64,000 bases of DNA from JAAYYF01 sp040255585 (GTDB lineage Bacteria; Deinococcota; Deinococci; Deinococcales; Trueperaceae). Positions within the stretch are counted from its first letter, which is position 1. The number at the start of each line of letters is the position of its first letter. The DNA lies in assembly GCA_040255585.1 (NCBI GenBank), contig JBDZVI010000005.1, forward strand, positions 20,349 to 84,348, given 5' to 3'. The notes under the pieces are model-generated. The model was given only the letters and a program-made list of their open reading frames with translations. It was not told the origin of the DNA and made no database searches. Below are positions 59,477-64,000 of the stretch, piece by piece. The translations under genes and the position numbers were made by a program.

Positions 59477-61870
59477 TCAGCCGGGGAGGTTGGCGGGCGC
59501 GCCGGTCTTACGCGGCTTGCCTGCCCCGGTCTTCTTGCGTTTGTCGGCGTACATGCGGTGGTCGGCGATGCTCATCAGGGCGTCGCAGTCGATCCCGTCG
59601 ATCGGGTAGTCGGCCAGGCCGAAGCTCGCCATCAGCCTGACGCCGTTCACCTCTAGTCCAGCCAGAACGTCTCTGAAGCGTCCGGCCGCCGCCCGCGCCT
59701 CGTCTGGGTGGCTCTCAGGGAGCAGGAGGGCGAACTCGTCCCCTCCCCAACGGAACACGTGATCGCCGGCGCGGGCGGCGCCCGCGAGCGCCTTGGCGAC
59801 GCTCACCAGCGCCTTGTCGCCCTCGGCATGCCCGAACCGGTCGTTGATCTGTTTGAAGTCGTCCAGGTCGACGAGCATGAGGCAGAGGTGGCGCTCCAGA
59901 CGGCGCGCCCTGGCGAGTTCTTGCCTGAACGTGCGCTCGAACCCCTCGCGGTTGCCGAGGCCGGTCAGCGCGTCCGTGACGGCGGAGCGCTCGAGCAAGA
60001 CGAGCTCCTCCGCCTGGCGTACGACGACCGTTATGTGTTGGGCGAACGCCTCGGCCACGCGCAGCGCGGCGCCGCTGAAGGCGTCCTCTGTCGAGAAGTT
60101 GTCGAGGTTGAGGAGCGCGACCACGCGACCCATGTCGACGATGGGCACGGCGAGTTGGCAGCGCATCTCGGACATGCGCGCCGGCACCACGCCAACGGGC
60201 GTGCGGCGCGAGGTCAGGCTGGCGGCGGCGATGCTCGGACCACGCAGGACCCGGGCGCGACCGGCATCGAAGTCCTCGTCCGAACCCTGGTACCAGGTGA
60301 GTTGCTCGGCGTAGGTGAACGGCCCGGCGTGCGCCTGGAGCGTCTCGAGGTCGTAACCGACGGCGGCCTCGTAGTAGTAATGATCGCCGTGGCGCACCAG
60401 GATGGAGGCAGCCTCCGCGTTCGGCACCAAGTCGACCGCCGCCTGCGCGGCATGGTGGTAGAGCGCGTCGGGGCCGGCTGCCGACCGGAGCTGCCTGATG
60501 GCGTCCAGGGTGGCAAGCAGTTGGCGGTTGAGCGTCATGCGGCTGAACGCCGCGCCCAACGGGGCGGAGATGGACGAGAGCAGGGCGCGGTCGCGGTCGC
60601 TCCACGTCGGCAACGGCTCCCGGTACCGCGCCACGACGAGGAGGGCCTGAACCTGACCGCTCGGGTTGACGATGGGTACGGCGGCCAGGGCCCGCGCTTC
60701 CGTGGTGGTCGTCCAGACGCCCTCCTGCGCCAGGTCGTCCACGAGGACGATCTCCCGCGTCTCCCAGGCGTGCCGCAGCACGCCAACGAACTCGAGTCCG
60801 TCGCGCAAACGTTGCGCCAGCACGGGTGGGGGCTCGCCCCGCGCGGCTACCGGCCGTAGCCGCGCGCGGTGCATCTCAAGGACCGCGCCGAGGTCGAGAC
60901 CGAACCAGCTCAGCACCTCGTCGAGCGCGACGTCGGCCGCCTCCATGAGCCCTTCGGCGAGGAGGAGGCGCTCGTTGAGGCGCGCCATGAACTGCTGCTC
61001 GCGCGTCGTCTCGTTGAGGGCGCTGGTGGCGTCGAGGCGCGCGATGACCTCCTCCATCATCCGTACGAACGCCGTGAGCGTCGCATGGTCGGCTGGCGAG
61101 AAGGCGTCCTTGGTGCGGTGCTCCAGGTTGAGCACGGCGCGCACCTTCCCGTCGACCACCACAGGCAAGGCGAACTCGCTCCGCGTCAGTTCCGCGCCGG
61201 GCGCCGGGATGTAATCCGGGTCGCTCGTGGTGTCGACGACATACTGGGGCCGCCCGGTCGCGTACGCCCTGCCCATGACGCTTTCGAGCGGGACCTCGAA
61301 GTGCGGCTCGGCTCCCCATCGCAGGGTCGTATGGACCCTGAGCGCGCTGCCGTGCGGCACGAACACGGAGGCGTGCGCGAACGACAAGATGTCCGACAGT
61401 AGCCGCGGTGCCGATGCGAACAGGGAGTCGACGTCGGCCGCGTGGTTCAGGTCGACGGCGGCCTCTTGGAGGAGCTTGGCGCGGTTGCCGGCCTGCCCCG
61501 CCTGACGCTGCGCCCCGCGCCACGCCTGGTAGAAGCGGTCGCCGGCGATCGCCGCCAACGCCATGACGGCGAGGAGCAGCGCGTAAGCGGCAGGCGTGGC
61601 CCCCGTGCCGTCGAGGCTCGTACGTAGCCAGAGCAGCCCGAGCCCGACAGGCGCGAGCGCGAGACCGACGCGCCAACCGAAGCCCGAGGTGGCCACCATG
61701 AAGGGGATGGCGAGTAGGAAGCCGTGCCAGAGTCCAACGCCCCCGAGCGGGTAGGTGGCGAGGAAGACACAGACGGGGACCGAGGCCCACACCAGCGCCA
61801 TGGCGCTGGGACCCAACTTGAGGGCGGACCTAGCGGTTCCAGGCTTGCCTTGTGTCATCGGATGGATCAT
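59477..61870 (-). CDS. Membrane GAF-GGDEF diguanylate cyclase
   Basis: A 797-residue c-di-GMP synthase. About four membrane helices (20-110) are followed by three GAF-like sensor domains (about 130-280, 290-450, 460-620). The GGDEF domain (about 630-790) has RWGGDEFA at 707-714 and NDRFGHAEGDKAL upstream, so it should be active. RAGD at 700-703 is a full RxxD inhibitory site, so product feedback is expected. ATG 61870 is taken, but ATG 61858 is also possible. It is divergent from ftsK. Confidence 0.92.
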   Translation of the reverse strand: MIHPMTQGKPGTARSALKLGPSAMALVWASVPVCVFLATYPLGGVGLWHGFLLAIPFMVATSGFGWRVGLALAPVGLGLLWLRTSLDGTGATPAAYALLLAVMALAAIAGDRFYQAWRGAQRQAGQAGNRAKLLQEAAVDLNHAADVDSLFASAPRLLSDILSFAHASVFVPHGSALRVHTTLRWGAEPHFEVPLESVMGRAYATGRPQYVVDTTSDPDYIPAPGAELTRSEFALPVVVDGKVRAVLNLEHRTKDAFSPADHATLTAFVRMMEEVIARLDATSALNETTREQQFMARLNERLLLAEGLMEAADVALDEVLSWFGLDLGAVLEMHRARLRPVAARGEPPPVLAQRLRDGLEFVGVLRHAWETREIVLVDDLAQEGVWTTTTEARALAAVPIVNPSGQVQALLVVARYREPLPTWSDRDRALLSSISAPLGAAFSRMTLNRQLLATLDAIRQLRSAAGPDALYHHAAQAAVDLVPNAEAASILVRHGDHYYYEAAVGYDLETLQAHAGPFTYAEQLTWYQGSDEDFDAGRARVLRGPSIAAASLTSRRTPVGVVPARMSEMRCQLAVPIVDMGRVVALLNLDNFSTEDAFSGAALRVAEAFAQHITVVVRQAEELVLLERSAVTDALTGLGNREGFERTFRQELARARRLERHLCLMLVDLDDFKQINDRFGHAEGDKALVSVAKALAGAARAGDHVFRWGGDEFALLLPESHPDEARAAAGRFRDVLAGLEVNGVRLMASFGLADYPIDGIDCDALMSIADHRMYADKRKKTGAGKPRKTGAPANLPG

Positions 61871-61965
61871 CTCACCCCGGCTCTTACGGCCGCATTACCT
61901 GGCGAAACAGGCGGGCTCGCGCGTAAGCGTGGGAAAGCTCTGTCTGGGCCCGGCGGCAAGGGCGG

Positions 61966-61971
61966 TACACT
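61966..61971 (+). promoter_or_regulatory. -10 element (TACACT) of ftsK
   Basis: TACACT 6 nt before GTG 61978. Confidence 0.65.
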
Positions 61972-61977
61972 GGCGGC

Positions 61978-64000
61978 GTGAAGAAGAACACCCGACGGGA
62001 ACGCAAGCGCGTCGAGGCGAGCCGGCTCGATCTCGAGGCGGTCGGGCTGATCATGCTGGCTGCCGGCGCCTTCCTCGCGGGGGTGCTCCTCCCGCTCCTG
62101 CCGTCAGGCGAGCTGGGGCGCACCGTGCGCGGCGCGCTCACCGGTCGCCTTGGGCTTGGGGCCTACGCGCTGCCCGTCCCGTTGGTTATCCTCGGCGCCC
62201 TCTTCCTCGTGCGTCGCAACCCGCGGTGGTGGCCGCGCGCCACCGTCGGCTACCTCCTCGCGGCGGCGGGCGTGTGGGGCGTCCTCGCTGCCGCGGCGCC
62301 CGAGACCGCCGGCGCATGGGGTGCCGCGCTGCGTTCAAGGCTCGGTGGCGCCTGGGGAGCCCTCGCGGCCGTGCCGGCCGTCGTCGTGGGCAGCATCGGG
62401 ATCGACCTCCTCGCAGGCTGGCCTCCCACGCGCTTGCTGCGCGTGGCTCTCGGTGGCCTCGTGAGCGGCTTGAAGCGCCTCTGGCGCTGGCTCGTCGACG
62501 CCCGCACCGCCGCCAAGCGCCGCGCGGGCTTCCAGGCGGACGTCGCGCAGGTCCGGCGTGGGCTGACCGACCTCATGCGCGACCTAGATGCCCTCGCCGA
62601 GCTCTACCCGGGCAGCAACGAGGTGGGCAGGTGGAAGGACGACGTCCAAGCCTGTAAGGCGCGCCTCTCCGCCGCCACCCAGCCGGTGCTGCGCGAGGTG
62701 CGAGCGGACCTGAGCGCGTGGCAGGGCGCCGTCGCCGGCTTCGCCAAGGACCGCGCCGAGGAGCTCGGAGCCCAGCTGGAGTTCGAGGCCGCGCGGGCGC
62801 CGGTCAGCGACGGCGGGCGCACCACGACCTTCGAGGTCTGGGTCAACGACACCAAGCGCTTGCTCGGCGACGGCGTCCGCCAGCGTGGCAGGGCGGCCGA
62901 CGCCCTCGACAGACTGCGGCAGAGCCTGCTGCTGGAGACAACGGCGCTGCTGGAGCGCGCCAAGCGCCTCGCGCGCGAGCGCGATCAGGAGCGCCGCGCC
63001 ATGAAGGGGATGACGCCGGGTCAGTTGGCGAACGCCCAGCGCTCCCACCACCGGCGCCTCACGAGCCTGCGCACCATCGAGTCGGAGGCGGAGGGTATGG
63101 ACGTGGTCGCCGCGCTCTTCGAGGAGTGGCGGCCGTTCATGGGTGAGTTGCACGAGGCGCTGGCGGAGTATCCCGACTCCGCCGTCCTCGCCGACTTCCA
63201 CGCGACCCTCGGTGCCGAGCTCGAAGGCAAGGGGCGCAAGCTCCTCGGCGAACTCGGGCATGTTCAGGAAGCGTTCGAGTCCGTCGTCAGGCGCGCTGAG
63301 GTCGAGCGGCTCGAGCAGGAGCGCGCAGCGGCCGAAGCTGCCCGCGCCGCGGCGGCGGCAGACGCGGCGGCGACCGCCGTCGACAGCGCGGCGCGTGGGG
63401 GGAGCGGCGCGGCTTCGGGCGCTGGGACCAGCGCCGCCGGGAGCGCGCCGGGGAGGCAGTCGGACGTCTTCGGCGGCTGGGACGACGCCCCTGACGCGAC
63501 GGGCGCGCCGCCCACCAGTGGCGCGGTCGACTCCGGCCCCGCCAGGGGTGGCGCGCACGGCGCCCGCGAGCGGGGCATCGAGCAGGTCCTCATAGACGAG
63601 GGCGAGGTGCCTGGTGCCAAGCGGGAGCCGCAACCAGGCCGGGGGCATAGGCGTCTGCCGGTGCGCGCGGTCTCGGCGGGGGTCATCGATGGCGCCTCGG
63701 CTGCCGGCCCGGTCGACTCGGACGGTCCGGCCGCGCCTGCCGGTTCAGGCGCGCCTGCTGGTTCGGGCGCGCCTAAGCGAGCAGGCGCGCCCGAACACTC
63801 CACCGCGACCGCCCGTTCCGCCACCCCTGTCAAACCGGGCGCCAACGCCGCCCACCTCCCCGAGATCGGCGCCATCCCGATCACGTTGCCGCCCATCGAC
63901 CTCCTGGACGAGCCCGAGGCCCCACCGATGGACGGCAGGGCGGCTGCGCAGGAGCACAAGGCGCGCGTGCGCCAGATCGACGACACCCTGGCGAACTTCA
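61978..64000 (+). CDS. ftsK: FtsK/SpoIIIE-type DNA translocase, N-terminal part (cut by the right edge)
   Basis: 674 codons are visible and the frame is open to the window end. After a basic start, four membrane helices occur in the first 150 residues (LIMLAAGAFLAGVLLPLL, YALPVPLVILGALFLV and two more). A long charged, helical and Ala-rich region follows (about 160-480), and a low-complexity linker (480-640) holds 18-bp repeats. The last visible part, LPPIDLLDEPEAPP and HKARVRQIDDTLANF, is the beginning of the FtsK alpha domain; the motor and gamma domains would follow to the right. FtsK anchors at the septum and pumps DNA during division. GTG start with TACACT 6 nt upstream. Confidence 0.88.
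   Translation, partial: MKKNTRRERKRVEASRLDLEAVGLIMLAAGAFLAGVLLPLLPSGELGRTVRGALTGRLGLGAYALPVPLVILGALFLVRRNPRWWPRATVGYLLAAAGVWGVLAAAAPETAGAWGAALRSRLGGAWGALAAVPAVVVGSIGIDLLAGWPPTRLLRVALGGLVSGLKRLWRWLVDARTAAKRRAGFQADVAQVRRGLTDLMRDLDALAELYPGSNEVGRWKDDVQACKARLSAATQPVLREVRADLSAWQGAVAGFAKDRAEELGAQLEFEAARAPVSDGGRTTTFEVWVNDTKRLLGDGVRQRGRAADALDRLRQSLLLETTALLERAKRLARERDQERRAMKGMTPGQLANAQRSHHRRLTSLRTIESEAEGMDVVAALFEEWRPFMGELHEALAEYPDSAVLADFHATLGAELEGKGRKLLGELGHVQEAFESVVRRAEVERLEQERAAAEAARAAAAADAAATAVDSAARGGSGAASGAGTSAAGSAPGRQSDVFGGWDDAPDATGAPPTSGAVDSGPARGGAHGARERGIEQVLIDEGEVPGAKREPQPGRGHRRLPVRAVSAGVIDGASAAGPVDSDGPAAPAGSGAPAGSGAPKRAGAPEHSTATARSATPVKPGANAAHLPEIGAIPITLPPIDLLDEPEAPPMDGRAAAQEHKARVRQIDDTLANF
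63732..63785 (+). repeat. 18-bp in-frame tandem repeats in ftsK linker
   Basis: Units at 63732 and 63750, plus a diverged unit at 63768; they encode APAGSG hexapeptides and start with CGCGCC. Confidence 0.8.

Overview
The window is one uninterrupted, very GC-rich (about 70% G+C by eye) and densely coded chromosomal segment with no sign of plasmid, phage or insertion-sequence material. Best guess for the source is a member of the Deinococcota, perhaps close to Truepera. Four things point that way: a homoisocitrate dehydrogenase that closely follows the Thermus enzyme (alpha-aminoadipate lysine route), a THUMP-type TrmN-like methyltransferase, an SLH-like/collagen-like surface protein, and above all the start signals. 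About two dozen genes have a TANNNT -10 hexamer only 5-10 nt before the start codon, the signature of leaderless mRNAs that are abundant in Deinococcus. Both edge genes are cut: a Wzz-like polysaccharide protein on the left and an FtsK-type DNA translocase on the right.

Layout. 0-10.4 kb: mostly envelope and division genes on the minus strand (Wzz-like, DUF4388 protein, Nudix, AmiC-type amidase, YhcB/ZapG-like protein, cyclase-ATPase, metal-less LytM/EnvC-like protein, FtsX) plus a plus-strand HEWGH metallopeptidase. 10.5-24 kb: homoisocitrate dehydrogenase, a DUF4388/HAMP two-gene operon, GlyA, an SDR, a CYTH protein, EF-G-2, a degenerate hydroxymethylbilane-synthase homologue, MetK, GNAT, NYN and UDP-glucose dehydrogenase. 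24-30 kb: two divergent secreted repeat proteins (TPR plus Pro/Thr linker; SLH-like plus collagen), GatB, bifunctional nuclease, Dps. 30-39.6 kb: AlaX, FolE, a Cof-type phosphatase, sdhCDAB, RidA, PP2C phosphatase, GatA. 39.8-43.7 kb: the classical rpmH-rnpA-yidD-yidC-jag cluster followed by prmC. 43.8-64 kb: an SDR with a zinc-finger tail, LspA, a 1626-residue NAD-glutamate dehydrogenase, HemW, a sugar ABC importer without ATPase, TrmN-like, a second metal-less LytM protein, an AI-2E-family exporter, a GAF-GGDEF cyclase and FtsK.

How genes work together. FtsX, an EnvC-like protein without zinc ligands, an AMIN-Amidase_3 hydrolase, a ZapG-like protein and FtsK suggest a septal cell-wall-splitting set like the FtsEX-EnvC-amidase pathway, although ftsE is not present. 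rpmH/rnpA/yidD/yidC/jag link ribosome and tRNA processing to membrane insertion. GatA and GatB belong to one amidotransferase but lie 9 kb apart, with no gatC. The most unusual items are the HemC homologue that has lost its catalytic residues, the L7/L12-like domain joined to a HAMP receptor without output domain, the collagen/EF-hand surface protein, the GGCGC-rich in-frame tandem repeats in three housekeeping genes, and a 370-nt structured gap before the glutamate dehydrogenase gene. No CRISPR array, rRNA or tRNA gene was found.
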